A stretch of 59,541 nt of DNA from Chloroflexi bacterium SZAS-1. Its GTDB lineage: Bacteria > Chloroflexota > Chloroflexia > Chloroflexales > Roseiflexaceae. The stretch's first letter is position 1; each line of letters begins with the position of its first letter. The position numbers and the translations under genes are program-made. This document shows, in pieces, positions 27,740-36,447 of the stretch. The notes beneath the pieces were generated by a model, which searched no databases, had not been told where the DNA came from, and saw only the letters and a list, made by a program, of their open reading frames with translations. The stretch covers positions 1 to 59,541 of the forward strand of contig JAFEAS010000004.1 of the NCBI GenBank assembly GCA_018266315.1, in the 5' to 3' direction.

Positions 27740-28519
27740 CTAGCGTTTCCACCAGTGGCTGCGTGAAGCGCTCACCGGGCGTGGCGCTGGAATGCGGGGC
27801 GGCTGGTTTGCTAGCAGCGCGGCGGGGGTAGTCTCTACCAGTGCGTTGGCGGCAGCCTGGCCTACTAGCTCGGCGGCACGGGTATGGGCGGCGCGCAAGA
27901 GCGGTGGGCGCCGCGGCGGCAGCCCATGCGCATCGCTGGCAAGCACATGAATGAGCTGGTGCGTAAGGAGTGTTTCGGCAGTGGTGCGCAAGCGTTCGCC
28001 ATGGCCACCAATTAGCGCCTCGGCAGTGAGCTGCATAAGTACGCCGCGCTCAATCAGTGGGATAAGGCGATTAGGGTTTTGTTGCACTTCGGCAATGCGC
28101 TCGGGGTGGGCGATTAACACGCGGTAGCCAGCGAGCTGCAAGTTAAACAGCATCGCATCGAGTGCGCTGGGAAGTGTCGCGCCGACTAACTCAAGCAAGA
28201 TTGTGCGGCTCTGGCCATAGGGCAGTAGCTGGCCGCGCTTGAGCTGTTCGACGATGCTGCTGGTAAAAAATATCTCGCTGCCACTCACGACCTCGATCGG
28301 CACGCCTTCGCTGGCAAGCGCGGCATTAATCTGGGCCACACGTTCGTGAATTTGCGCCGGGTCGTAGCGACGGCATGCGCTTGAGCCAGGGCTATGCGGC
28401 GTCGCGGCAATGATGTGCGTTCCATCATGCGCTGCCACGCGCGCCATTGCCAGCGAGTCAGCGAGTGTTGTTGCGCCATCGTCAACATCAAATAGAATGT
28501 GCGAATGAAGGTCGATCAT
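27740..28519 (-). CDS. Tyrosine-protein phosphatase of the CpsB/CapC (YwqE) PHP family
   Basis: 259 residues with the PHP metal-binding pattern: MIDLHSHILFDVDDG (His and Asp ligands), ATPHS, GSEIFF, HPER and SDAHGLPPR. This Mn-dependent enzyme dephosphorylates the BY-kinase that regulates capsule or exopolysaccharide chain length. Its gene follows the kinase gene by only 6 bases, so they form a matched pair in one operon. The C-terminus is a Pro/Ala-rich tail. Confidence 0.9.
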   Translation of the reverse strand: MIDLHSHILFDVDDGATTLADSLAMARVAAHDGTHIIAATPHSPGSSACRRYDPAQIHERVAQINAALASEGVPIEVVSGSEIFFTSSIVEQLKRGQLLPYGQSRTILLELVGATLPSALDAMLFNLQLAGYRVLIAHPERIAEVQQNPNRLIPLIERGVLMQLTAEALIGGHGERLRTTAETLLTHQLIHVLASDAHGLPPRRPPLLRAAHTRAAELVGQAAANALVETTPAALLANQPPRIPAPRPVSASRSHWWKR

Positions 28520-28525
28520 TCCAAT

Positions 28526-29197
28526 CTATCCATAATAGCCATATTCCTGGCTTACCTCGGCGTTATTTAGCACAACACCAACAATATTGGCTTTTACCTT
28601 TTCGAGTATCTGGCGCGCTTGGCGGCCACGCTCGCGGGTGGTGGTGCCAGCTGAGAAGATGAGTAATACGCCATCGACGCGATTGGCTAGCACTGCTGCG
28701 TCTGTAACGCCTACGACCGGCGGAGTGTCGAATAACACGATGTCGGCGTTGGCGCGCAGGCGCTCGATCACTGCCTCCATACGCCGCGAACCGAGGATAT
28801 CGGCTGGGCGCGGCGGCAGCGGCCCGCTTGCCAGCAGGCTCAATCCCGGCACGCCAGTGTCGAGGAGCGGCAGTGGCGCATCTTCCTGCGCAAGAATCAG
28901 GCTGGTGAGTCCGCTGTCGTTCGGCAGATCGAACAGGGTATGGAGCGTCGGGCGGCGTAGGTCGCAATCGACCAGAATGACACGCTGTTCGGCCTGGGCC
29001 ATCGTCACTGCCAGGTTGGCGAGTGTAGTCGATTTGCCCTCGTTCGGCGCTGTGCTGGTTGCCAGCAAGGTGTGTAAGGGTTTATCGAGGCTCGAAAATT
29101 GGATGTTTGTGCGGAGCGTGCGGTACGCCTCGGCGGCGGGCGAACGCGGGTCGCGCAGGGCGATCAGCATGCTATGTTCAGGTGATGCTGTATTCAT
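28526..29197 (-). CDS. Tyrosine-protein kinase CpsD/CapB (BY-kinase)
   Basis: 223 residues. Walker A TAPNEGKSTT, A' VILVDCDLRRP and Walker B VLFDTPPVVG identify a bacterial tyrosine kinase. It needs the cytoplasmic tail of a Wzz-like partner, encoded upstream, for activation. The C-terminus ends SQEYGYYG: only three tyrosines, a short version of the usual autophosphorylated Tyr cluster. Role: regulated assembly of long polysaccharide chains. Confidence 0.9.
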   Translation of the reverse strand: MNTASPEHSMLIALRDPRSPAAEAYRTLRTNIQFSSLDKPLHTLLATSTAPNEGKSTTLANLAVTMAQAEQRVILVDCDLRRPTLHTLFDLPNDSGLTSLILAQEDAPLPLLDTGVPGLSLLASGPLPPRPADILGSRRMEAVIERLRANADIVLFDTPPVVGVTDAAVLANRVDGVLLIFSAGTTTRERGRQARQILEKVKANIVGVVLNNAEVSQEYGYYG

Positions 29198-29247
29198 ATG
29201 CTATCAGGTGCTCAGGTTTCAGCGCTATGGCTGGTGCCTGCGGTCTG

Positions 29248-29922
29248 TTACCTTTCGATTGCTGGAATGGAACCCAGGACGGGAAGCTCAACATAGCGCT
29301 CGATGTCGCTTGGTGATTTCAGGCTGTTGTCGAGCGCTTCGAGGATGAATGCCAGGAGCAGCCCGAGCACGAGCCCTAACAGCAAGCCCGCTGGGACGGT
29401 AACGGCAGCGCGCGGCGGCCAATACAGCGTTGGTGGGCGGGCCGATTGGATTTCGATGACGTTGATGCGGCTGCTGCCTTCAAGCGCGGCATTTTGCGCG
29501 GCCACCAAGCCCACCATATTCGCGCCAATTGCGTCGGCCAGTTTGGGGGCAGTGCTTGCATCTGGGTAGGTCACCTGAATGACCATTTTTTGCTCGTCGG
29601 GCAGTGCCTGAATGGCGACGTGTTTATTCAGCAGCCAGTCGGAACTGCGGTCGAGTTTAAGCTGCTGGCTGATTTTATCGAGCTCCTTGGGTGCAAGCGC
29701 CAGGTTGCGGTAGCTATTCATTTTGGTTTGTAGCACGTTATAGAGGCCAGCGTCGAGCTGGTTGGCTACCACCTGGTAGGTCGCTTCGGAGCGATATTGG
29801 GTGTTGCCGAAATAAAACTGCAATTTGCCAAAGGCATAGCCACTGGCAGCTGCTACGAGGGCAGTGATGAGAATAATCCACCAGCGCCGCCGTAATACAT
29901 TGACATAATCTTTTAGTAGCAT
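29248..29922 (-). CDS. Wzz/CapA-like chain-length determinant (copy 2 in the operon)
   Basis: 224 residues. N-terminal helix (RRRWWIILITALVAAASGYAFG), an outer domain of about 150 residues, a second helix preceded by a Pro-rich stretch (PPRAAVTVPAGLLLGLVLG) and a short cytoplasmic tail. This is the Wzz layout without a fused kinase; the tail probably activates the BY-kinase encoded next. It follows another Wzz-like gene by 10 bases. Confidence 0.87.
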   Translation of the reverse strand: MLLKDYVNVLRRRWWIILITALVAAASGYAFGKLQFYFGNTQYRSEATYQVVANQLDAGLYNVLQTKMNSYRNLALAPKELDKISQQLKLDRSSDWLLNKHVAIQALPDEQKMVIQVTYPDASTAPKLADAIGANMVGLVAAQNAALEGSSRINVIEIQSARPPTLYWPPRAAVTVPAGLLLGLVLGLLLAFILEALDNSLKSPSDIERYVELPVLGSIPAIER

Positions 29923-29932
29923 GGTTATCTCT

Positions 29933-30547
29933 CTAGCGTGGGCGTAGTGTTGCTGGTAAGGTTGCCAGCCCGATCGCCGCCGCTAATCCCAGCAGCGTTC
30001 GCAGTGCCAGCTGGCTTGCCAGCGCGCGCGGCCCATTCACTCGGGTGGGTGGCGTAGCTGGGTCGAGTACGGCAATATTCAGCCCCGGCTGTGCTGGTGT
30101 AATAGTAGTATCGCCCCAATAACGCAGACCATTGGTGCGTAATAGCGCAGGCACGGTCTCAGCGAGCGCGCTGGCTATCGCCGGGTCGTCGGCCTGAGCT
30201 GTAATGCTCACCGTATGGTCGCTAAACCCGGCGTTCAACGCCGCCGCTATCGCTGTCGTATCGAGCGAATGGCTTTGCCGTGCCAGCTCAGCCGCTACAT
30301 CGGTGCGAAATACCTCGCTTTGAATAATTGCGGGCACATCTTGCGCGGTCGTGTCTTCGCCGCGATCCGAAAGGCCAGCCGTACCCGCCGCCTGCGCTGC
30401 ACGTGTGACGAGTAGCCGTGTGCTGGTGGTGTAGCGTGCTGGTGCAAGCGCCGCAATGGCAGCGCTGAGCAACAATACCAACAGGGGCACCAGCACAATC
30501 ATCAGCCAGCGCCGTCGCAGCAGTTCCATATAAGTGGGTTGTTCCAT
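29933..30547 (-). CDS. Wzz-like membrane protein (copy 1 in the operon)
   Basis: About 204 residues: N-terminal helix (RRRWLMIVLVPLLVLLLSAAI), outer domain, and C-terminal helix (LRTLLGLAAAIGLATLPATL). It resembles the neighbouring Wzz protein in topology but little in sequence, with the outer part containing VPAIIQSEVFRTDVA, a Wzz-type motif. The C-terminal helix has almost no cytoplasmic tail, so kinase activation may be left to its neighbour. Start chosen at ATG 30547, clear of the upstream gene. Confidence 0.75.
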   Translation of the reverse strand: MEQPTYMELLRRRWLMIVLVPLLVLLLSAAIAALAPARYTTSTRLLVTRAAQAAGTAGLSDRGEDTTAQDVPAIIQSEVFRTDVAAELARQSHSLDTTAIAAALNAGFSDHTVSITAQADDPAIASALAETVPALLRTNGLRYWGDTTITPAQPGLNIAVLDPATPPTRVNGPRALASQLALRTLLGLAAAIGLATLPATLRPR

Positions 30548-30570
30548 CACCGTGATGTTATCCGAGCTGG

Positions 30571-31680
30571 CTAGGCCCACTGTGTACAGGTGGCGTGCCG
30601 CTGCGCAATCGCGTGTTCGATCGCTTCACGCATACGCGTCAGAAATACCGCCCGGCTAAAGCCCTCAGCATGCCGCCGTATTACCTCCGGATCGTAGCGG
30701 TCGTTGCACGCCTGGGCGACTGCCACCGCCACGGCCGCCGCGCTCTGCTCGTAGAAAAAGCGCCCGGTCACCCCGTCGATGACGGTATCGAGCGCACCGC
30801 CCGCGCCATAGGCCACGACTGGCCGGCCAGCGGCCATGGCTTCGAGCGGGGTGATGCCGAAATCTTCTTCACCTGGGAAAATAAACGCTCGGCATCCGGC
30901 AAAGAGATCCTGGCGCTGGGTATCGCTGATCTGCCCGAGAAACTCGATATTTGGCCCGGCAAGCTGCTGCAAATCCTCGCGGTCGCGCCCATCACCAAAA
31001 ATTTTGAGCGGCAGGCCAAGCGCAGTAAATGCCCGAACCACCAGATCGAGCCGTTTATAAGGAATCAGCCGCCCGCCCGCCAGGTAGAAATTACTTGGCA
31101 CCCATGGCCGGAATGGTGCTAGCTCGACAGGCGGTGGAATCACCAGCGCATCGCGCCCGTAGTAGCGCTTAATGCGCGCGGCCACGGCCCATGAATTCGC
31201 AATAAACCCATCGATCCGTGGTGCCGTGCTTATGTCCCACAGTCTAACATACGAGAGTGCCACCGGCAACACCGCGCGCTGAAGCTGCCCAAAGCCTTCG
31301 CGCCGCACATAATCGTCGGTGCGCCAGGCGAAGCGCATGGGGGTGTGGCAGTAGCAAAGATGGCAGGCATGTGGCGCAGGAATGACCCCCTTGGCATACG
31401 CACTGCTGCTGCTAATAATCAGGTCGTATTCGTGGAGGTCGAAGCTTTCGAACGCGCTGGGGTACAGCAAAAAATACTTGCGAAAGTGGCGCCGCCAGCC
31501 GGGGAGCTGCTGCATCCACGAAGTGCGAATATCCCAGCCCCGGTAGAGCGCAGGCATTGCCTCAGCATCGTAGATCGAGGTATACACCGGGGCATGCGGG
31601 TAGAGTTCGTGCAGCGCTTCGAGCACGCGCTCGGCACCGCCATACTGGTTGAGGTAATCGTGAATAATCGCAACGCGCAT
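30571..31680 (-). CDS. GT4-family glycosyltransferase
   Basis: 369 residues. MRVAIIHDYLNQYGGAERV opens the acceptor domain; CYCHTPMRFAWR, GGRLIPYKRLDLVVRAF and IFPGEEDFGITPLEAMAAG (E-x7-E loop) follow. It is the first gene of the minus-strand polysaccharide half, ahead of two Wzz-like genes, the BY-kinase and phosphatase. Probably adds one sugar of the polymer. Confidence 0.9.
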   Translation of the reverse strand: MRVAIIHDYLNQYGGAERVLEALHELYPHAPVYTSIYDAEAMPALYRGWDIRTSWMQQLPGWRRHFRKYFLLYPSAFESFDLHEYDLIISSSSAYAKGVIPAPHACHLCYCHTPMRFAWRTDDYVRREGFGQLQRAVLPVALSYVRLWDISTAPRIDGFIANSWAVAARIKRYYGRDALVIPPPVELAPFRPWVPSNFYLAGGRLIPYKRLDLVVRAFTALGLPLKIFGDGRDREDLQQLAGPNIEFLGQISDTQRQDLFAGCRAFIFPGEEDFGITPLEAMAAGRPVVAYGAGGALDTVIDGVTGRFFYEQSAAAVAVAVAQACNDRYDPEVIRRHAEGFSRAVFLTRMREAIEHAIAQRHATCTQWA

Positions 31681-31864
31681 GACCAGACTTCGCTAGGATG
31701 TGACCATAGCGCATAAACTACCAGTAAAATGATGTTGCGTCAAACGAATATGCTCTGGCACTTGCGTAGAATCAACGATCGCCATATAGTAGTACGAGCA
31801 GCGTCGCTACGGTACCGTGAGCGTGCGTTTTTGCGATATATCTGAAGGAGACAACAACAAGATT

Positions 31865-32872
31865 ATGACACCTGATCAAGCCGAGTTGCGCCGTTTATTT
31901 ACCAGCGCAAGCCTGGGGCACACTGCCTATCGTGCCTGGGCGCTTCAGGCGCGGCACGAGCGGCGCTTTAATGTTGCCCGGCTCTTCGAGGCACTCGGCG
32001 CTGCCAAGCTTGCCCGCGCCGAAAGTGTGTTTCGTCAGCTAGGCGAAGCGACCTCGACTGCCCATAGTGTCGAGCGGGCACTGGCGGGTATGGAGCCTGA
32101 GGCAATTGCAACTGGCCCGATTACAGGCACCAACCCACTTGCGCGCGATATGCTGCTGCGCGCACAAACCGCCATTAAGGAGAACCGCGACCTGCGCGCC
32201 GATGAAATGGGCGATATTTATGTCTGTTCGACGTGTGGCATGCTGCGTGAGGGCCAGCTGGTGGGTGCCTGCCCCAACTGTGGTACGGTGCCCGAAGCAC
32301 ATCGCTCGTTCCGCGCAATTGATGCGATGGGTACGCTGGGGCCGCACGCCCTCATGTCATCGCTTGAGCACACCGAAGAGGGCCTGCGCAAACTGCTGGA
32401 TGGTGTCGATGAGGAATTGCTGGCGTGTCGGCTCAAAGAAGGCGACCCATCTATTAAGGAGCTTGTAGGCCATTTAGTCGATATCGATGCTGTGTTTCGC
32501 GAGCGGGCCTGGCTGTTGCTCGAAACCGATCGCCCCGAGCTGCCCCCGGCGCACCCGCCCAAGCTTGATGCTGCGGCGTCATATCGCAGCCAGCCAACCG
32601 AGGCGATTCTGGCGGCCTTTCATGCAACCCGGCGGCAAACGCTGAATTTGTTGCGCGGCCTTACCAGCGCGGCCTGGCACCGGCCCGGCCACCACGAGCT
32701 GTATGGCGAAGTGAACTTGTTGCACCAGGGAAATTGGGTGGTAGCGCACGAGCGATCGCACCTGGTTGATCTGGCGCAGCTACGCCATGATTTGCTAGTC
32801 CACCAGGAGGAATGTAAGGCCCCACCCGACCTCGATGAGGTGGTTGTGACCGACATGAATGAAGGTGAGTAA
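31865..32872 (+). CDS. Rubrerythrin-like / rubredoxin-like / DinB-like three-domain protein
   Basis: About 335 residues. Residues 1-95 are helical and ferritin-like with the rubrerythrin style (RAWALQARHERRFNVARLFE, AAKLARAESVF). A zinc/iron ribbon follows near 118-140 (YVCSTCGMLREG, ACPNCGTVPEAH), then a DinB-like four-helix domain from about 155 (SLEHTEEGLRKLLDGVDEE, HERSHLVDLAQLRHDLL). Rubrerythrins reduce peroxides; DinB proteins are metal-dependent thiol-transferase-like enzymes. The fusion suggests redox or stress work in the cytoplasm. ATG 31865 lies some 13 bases after GAAGGAGA; GTG 31817 is an alternative. Confidence 0.75.
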   Translation: MTPDQAELRRLFTSASLGHTAYRAWALQARHERRFNVARLFEALGAAKLARAESVFRQLGEATSTAHSVERALAGMEPEAIATGPITGTNPLARDMLLRAQTAIKENRDLRADEMGDIYVCSTCGMLREGQLVGACPNCGTVPEAHRSFRAIDAMGTLGPHALMSSLEHTEEGLRKLLDGVDEELLACRLKEGDPSIKELVGHLVDIDAVFRERAWLLLETDRPELPPAHPPKLDAAASYRSQPTEAILAAFHATRRQTLNLLRGLTSAAWHRPGHHELYGEVNLLHQGNWVVAHERSHLVDLAQLRHDLLVHQEECKAPPDLDEVVVTDMNEGE

Positions 32873-33590
32873 ACGCTCGTCGCGCGATCTTGATGAAATA
32901 GCCCCGAACCGCTTTGTAATGAGCAATCCGCATATTGCCAGTGTACTTAAAAGCGAAGGTGTAATTACGGGGCGGCTCTTTGAGCTAACCAGCTGGCGGC
33001 GCGAGGGATTGCTAGCTCGGTTGCGCGAACGTGGCTTTATTGTGCGCACGCTCGCCGATCGCGTTGAGGCTCTGCCTGCGCCGCCGCCGCCCCAGCCAAT
33101 TGGTGGAATAGGGTGGCGGCCATTAGCGACGACAAACGAGCAGTTCGGCCATTTCGATTTGCGGCAGCTGCGCTGGCACCCGCTTGCGCCAACGCTACGC
33201 GACGGCATGCCGGGCGTCGTGCTCTGCGATGGTTGGGTTGTGCGGCGGCGCAAAGGGCGTGGCTTGGCCTCATTCTACCTGGTACATAAAGAGCGCTCTG
33301 GTGGTATTGGTTTGCGCCCGCTTGATGAGACAGAAGCCTTACTCCAAGGCTATGCGCAGGCGCTGGCCTTCGATCCGCGCCCATTGCTGGTTACGCCGCA
33401 CCCTGCGCCCGATGGCGACGCGGAAGGTACGTTGCTATTGCCAATGCTCGAATTGCCGCGACCCTACCGCGAAGCGCTTGAGCTGGGGGCTACCCGCACT
33501 ACCGATGGCTGGCTTGTAGGCCGCCGGAATTGGCCGCTGGTGCAGGCGCTATTCAGGCGGCTGGGCATTGTGCTAACGGTTGATGCCTAA
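32859..33590 (+). CDS. Conserved-looking protein of unknown function
   Basis: 243 residues, overlapping the previous gene by 14 bases, so translationally coupled to it. I do not recognise a family. Visible: an N-terminal basic part, a helix-rich segment (SWRREGLLARLRERGFIVRTL), a Pro linker at about 72-80, and a C-terminal part with many short Pro/Leu-rich strands. No membrane helix, no Cys cluster. The coupling suggests it works with the rubrerythrin/DinB protein. Confidence 0.6.
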   Translation: MKVSKRSSRDLDEIAPNRFVMSNPHIASVLKSEGVITGRLFELTSWRREGLLARLRERGFIVRTLADRVEALPAPPPPQPIGGIGWRPLATTNEQFGHFDLRQLRWHPLAPTLRDGMPGVVLCDGWVVRRRKGRGLASFYLVHKERSGGIGLRPLDETEALLQGYAQALAFDPRPLLVTPHPAPDGDAEGTLLLPMLELPRPYREALELGATRTTDGWLVGRRNWPLVQALFRRLGIVLTVDA

Positions 33591-33593
33591 ATG

Positions 33594-33627
33594 ATGATGC
33601 CGTCCCTATAACCGGGGCGGCATCGTC
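33594..33627 (+). terminator. Possible terminator after the 243-residue protein
   Basis: GATGCCG/CGGCATC stem with a 15-base loop three bases after the stop codon, flanked by ATGAT/TCAT. There is no T-run after it, so the assignment is weak. Confidence 0.4.
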
Positions 33628-33822
33628 ATGCTGGCGGCGATTCATCGCACAATAGCGCCAAGTATTGGTGGTGAGTCGTAGGCGGTGATGTTGCAACGGT
33701 GCCGTTTCGCTAGTGTACCAGCGCCGTGGCATCATCTCGCTGCTCTGCTGAACTTCACCAAGCGCGTCGCTCGCCACGTCAATCATACACGAGCCTCCAT
33801 AGTACAAAGCCCCAAACGTGCC

Positions 33823-33855
33823 GAACCGGAGACAGCATGGTGCTGTCTCCGGTTC
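33823..33855 (-). terminator. Hairpin terminator of the dcw cluster, after ftsZ
   Basis: Perfect 15-bp stem (GAACCGGAGACAGCA and complement) with a 3-base loop, 25 bases after the ftsZ stop codon. No T-run follows on either strand, so it may act as an RNA-stabilising end or weak bidirectional terminator. Confidence 0.6.
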
Positions 33856-33880
33856 AGTATAGTATTATACCCGAGAACAA

Positions 33881-35053
33881 TTACCGACCGCGATTACGGT
33901 TGCGTAGGAACGGCGGAATATCCAGATCATCGCTGCTGCTAAAGTTTGGCGTCGCGCGCGGCTGCTGCGGCTGGGCCGCTGGGCGCTGCGGCTGCACCGG
34001 CTGAGCCGCGGCAACTGGCACCTGCTGGGGCTGGGCTGGCTGCGTGGCAGTACCGGCATAATTGCGCGAGCGCTGGACATTCGGGCGCGTCGAATCGAAG
34101 CCGGTGGCGATCAGCGTGATGCGCACCTGCCCGGCTGGGAATTCGGGATCGACGACCGCGCCGAACTTAATATTTGCCTCGGGGTCAACTGCCTTGGCGA
34201 CAATATCGGCGGCCTCGTAAATTTCGAGAATACCCAGATCCTCACCGCCGGTGACATTGAACAGCACGCCCTTCGCGCCATCGATTGAGACTTCGAGTAG
34301 CGGCGAGGCAATCGCCTCATTCACCGCATCGACCATGCGCGTGTCGCCGCTGCCATAGCCGATCGCCATAAGTGCCGAGCCAGCCTGCGCCATAATCGCC
34401 TTCACGTCGGCAAAGTCAACGTTGATCAGGCCGCGCTGGGTAATCACATCCGAAATGCCCTGGATGCCCTGGCGCAACACGTCATCGGCCATGCGGAAGG
34501 CTTGCAGCATCGAGGTATTCTTGCTGGCGGTTTGCAGCAGGCGGTCGTTCGGAATAATAATTGTGGTATCAACCATCGGCTTCAGCTGCTCGATGCCCTG
34601 CTCAGCGGTTTTGCGGCGGTGGTTGCCCTCGAAGGTAAATGGGCGCGTAACCACACCCACCGTCAGGATGCCCAGATCTTGCGCGATGCTGGCGATGACC
34701 GGGGCCGCGCCAGTGCCGGTGCCGCCGCCCATACCAGCGGTGATAAACACCATATCGGAGCCTTTGAGCGCCTCGTAGATTTCTTCAGTTGTTTCCTCAG
34801 CGGCTTTCTGGCCGATTACCGGGTTGCCGCCCGAGCCGAGGCCCTTGGTGAGCTTATCGCCAATGCGAATGCGGATATCGGCCTGTGAGTGCATCAGGGC
34901 CTGTGCATCGGTATTTACAGTGATGAACTCGACCCCTTGTACACCATCCGACACCATGCGATCCACTGCGTTCGATCCACCGCCGCCGACGCCAATAACT
35001 TTAATCGTTGCCTGCGGCTCAGGCCCCATGTTGAAGTTGTTGAAATCCGCCAT
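33881..35053 (-). CDS. ftsZ: Cell division protein FtsZ
   Basis: 390 residues. The tubulin signature [16 protein letters not shown]-terminal [14 protein letters not shown]7-loop region [11 protein letters not shown] and C-terminal DIPPFLRNR peptide (for FtsA/SepF binding) are all intact. A Gln/Pro/Ala-rich linker of about 50 residues precedes the tail. It is last in the dcw cluster, 78 bases after ftsA, and separated from it by a repeat. Confidence 0.98.
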   Translation of the reverse strand: MADFNNFNMGPEPQATIKVIGVGGGGSNAVDRMVSDGVQGVEFITVNTDAQALMHSQADIRIRIGDKLTKGLGSGGNPVIGQKAAEETTEEIYEALKGSDMVFITAGMGGGTGTGAAPVIASIAQDLGILTVGVVTRPFTFEGNHRRKTAEQGIEQLKPMVDTTIIIPNDRLLQTASKNTSMLQAFRMADDVLRQGIQGISDVITQRGLINVDFADVKAIMAQAGSALMAIGYGSGDTRMVDAVNEAIASPLLEVSIDGAKGVLFNVTGGEDLGILEIYEAADIVAKAVDPEANIKFGAVVDPEFPAGQVRITLIATGFDSTRPNVQRSRNYAGTATQPAQPQQVPVAAAQPVQPQRPAAQPQQPRATPNFSSSDDLDIPPFLRNRNRGR

Positions 35054-35061
35054 GAGATAAC

Positions 35062-35130
35062 CTCCTGTTGTCAGTCGTCAGTCGTCAGTTGTTGGTTGCC
35101 AGTCGGCTACAGACTGCCGACTGCTAACGG
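35062..35130. repeat. GTCAGTC-type degenerate tandem repeat between ftsA and ftsZ
   Basis: Units GTCAGTC/GTCAGTT appear in tandem and in inverted form (GTCGGC…GCCGAC), like other GT-rich intergenic repeats in this window. It may form alternative hairpins in the ftsZ leader. Confidence 0.55.
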
Positions 35131-35131
35131 A

Positions 35132-36379
35132 TTACGGAAGAAATTCTTTCAACCAGCCTTTGAACCGTTCGTATGCGCTACCTACGTGTGTGCGTTCGGA
35201 AGATCCGCCGGTGGGCGGGAGCATTGCCATACCGTGGCGCGCGCCCCAGCGCAGCAGGCCAATTGCGGTGGCGTAGGGCGGGGTATCAATTGCGTCGGAT
35301 AGCCCGGCCAGGTCGGTGGGAACACCAATGCGAACCGGGATTCCGAGCATATCGCGCATCAATTCATCGAAGCGTGGGATCTGCACCGCGCCGCCAGTTA
35401 ATACGACGCCAGCTGGTAACAGTCCCTCGTAGCCACTGCGCCGGATTTCGTTATAGATTTGCTCAATCACCTCCTCTGCACGCGCTTGCAGCACTTGGTT
35501 CAGCAGCGAGCGGCTGATCTGCTGCCGCTCACCGGGCGCAAAGCCCTCGGCTTCTATCAAATCGGTGGCGGGGTCGCCTGGTTCTTCAGCGATCGCCATG
35601 CCGTATTTCAGCTTGAGGTATTCGGCGGTGTTATGCGGGGTTTTCAGCACCACGACAATGTCGTTGGTGAAGTGGTTGCCGCCAACCGGCACCACGCTGG
35701 TATGCCAGATACCGCCTTCGACAAACACCGCAATGTCGGTAGTGCCACCGCCAATATCGACAAGTGCCACGCCACGATCTTTATCGTCGGGTGTGAGCAC
35801 AGCCTCACCCGAGGCGAGTGTTTGCAGCACCAGGTCGTCGATCTCAATCCCGGCGCGCTGCACGCTTTTGATTAAGTTCTGAATCGCCATCACCTCGCCG
35901 GTGACGATATGCGTCTCAACTTCAAGGCGGAAGCCGCTCATGCCGATTGGGTCGCGAATGCCTTCGTGTCCATCCACCACGTAGGCGCGCGGAATGACAT
36001 GAATGATTTCGCGCTGATTGGGCATGGCGATGGTTTGGGCATTTTCGACGGCGCGGGCGACATCGCTGCGCGTAATCTCATGGTCGGCGCGCGATACCGC
36101 AACAACGCCACGGCTGTTGAGCGATGAGATATGCCGACCCGAAACGCCGACGAACGCGGTGCCGATGCGGTAGCCCGAAAGCCGTTCGGCCTTTTCGACA
36201 CTGGTAGCGATGGCGTTCACCGCATCGTCGATATTCACCACCACGCCCTTGTCGAGCCCTTTGGAAGGCGTCAGCCCAACACCGAGCACATTGATGCGCC
36301 CATTATCGTGAACTTGCCCCACGATGGTACAAACTTTCGTTGTGCCGACATCAATGCCGACGATAGTGCGTTGCGCCAT
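35132..36379 (-). CDS. ftsA: Cell division protein FtsA
   Basis: 415 residues, actin fold. VGIDVGTTKVCTIVG (phosphate 1), VALVDIGGGTTDIAVF (phosphate 2), the SHS2 segment IGTAFVGVSGRHISS and the C-terminal amphipathic membrane-targeting helix (YERFKGWLKEFLP) are present. It anchors FtsZ filaments to the membrane and recruits later division proteins. Usual length; no oddity. Confidence 0.97.
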   Translation of the reverse strand: MAQRTIVGIDVGTTKVCTIVGQVHDNGRINVLGVGLTPSKGLDKGVVVNIDDAVNAIATSVEKAERLSGYRIGTAFVGVSGRHISSLNSRGVVAVSRADHEITRSDVARAVENAQTIAMPNQREIIHVIPRAYVVDGHEGIRDPIGMSGFRLEVETHIVTGEVMAIQNLIKSVQRAGIEIDDLVLQTLASGEAVLTPDDKDRGVALVDIGGGTTDIAVFVEGGIWHTSVVPVGGNHFTNDIVVVLKTPHNTAEYLKLKYGMAIAEEPGDPATDLIEAEGFAPGERQQISRSLLNQVLQARAEEVIEQIYNEIRRSGYEGLLPAGVVLTGGAVQIPRFDELMRDMLGIPVRIGVPTDLAGLSDAIDTPPYATAIGLLRWGARHGMAMLPPTGGSSERTHVGSAYERFKGWLKEFLP

Positions 36380-36447
36380 AGCATTCCCTCTGGAAGTGTG
36401 AGTTTTGAGTTGAGCAAAGCGCTGAGATCTCGAAACTCATCATCAAA

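Noticed and set aside
33685..34004. Two overlapping plus-strand frames before and into ftsZ
   Set aside because: No family similarity; they overlap the ftsZ hairpin and coding end.
35062..35130. CRISPR-like array
   Set aside because: Units are 7-8 bases and degenerate with no spacers; no cas genes in the window.
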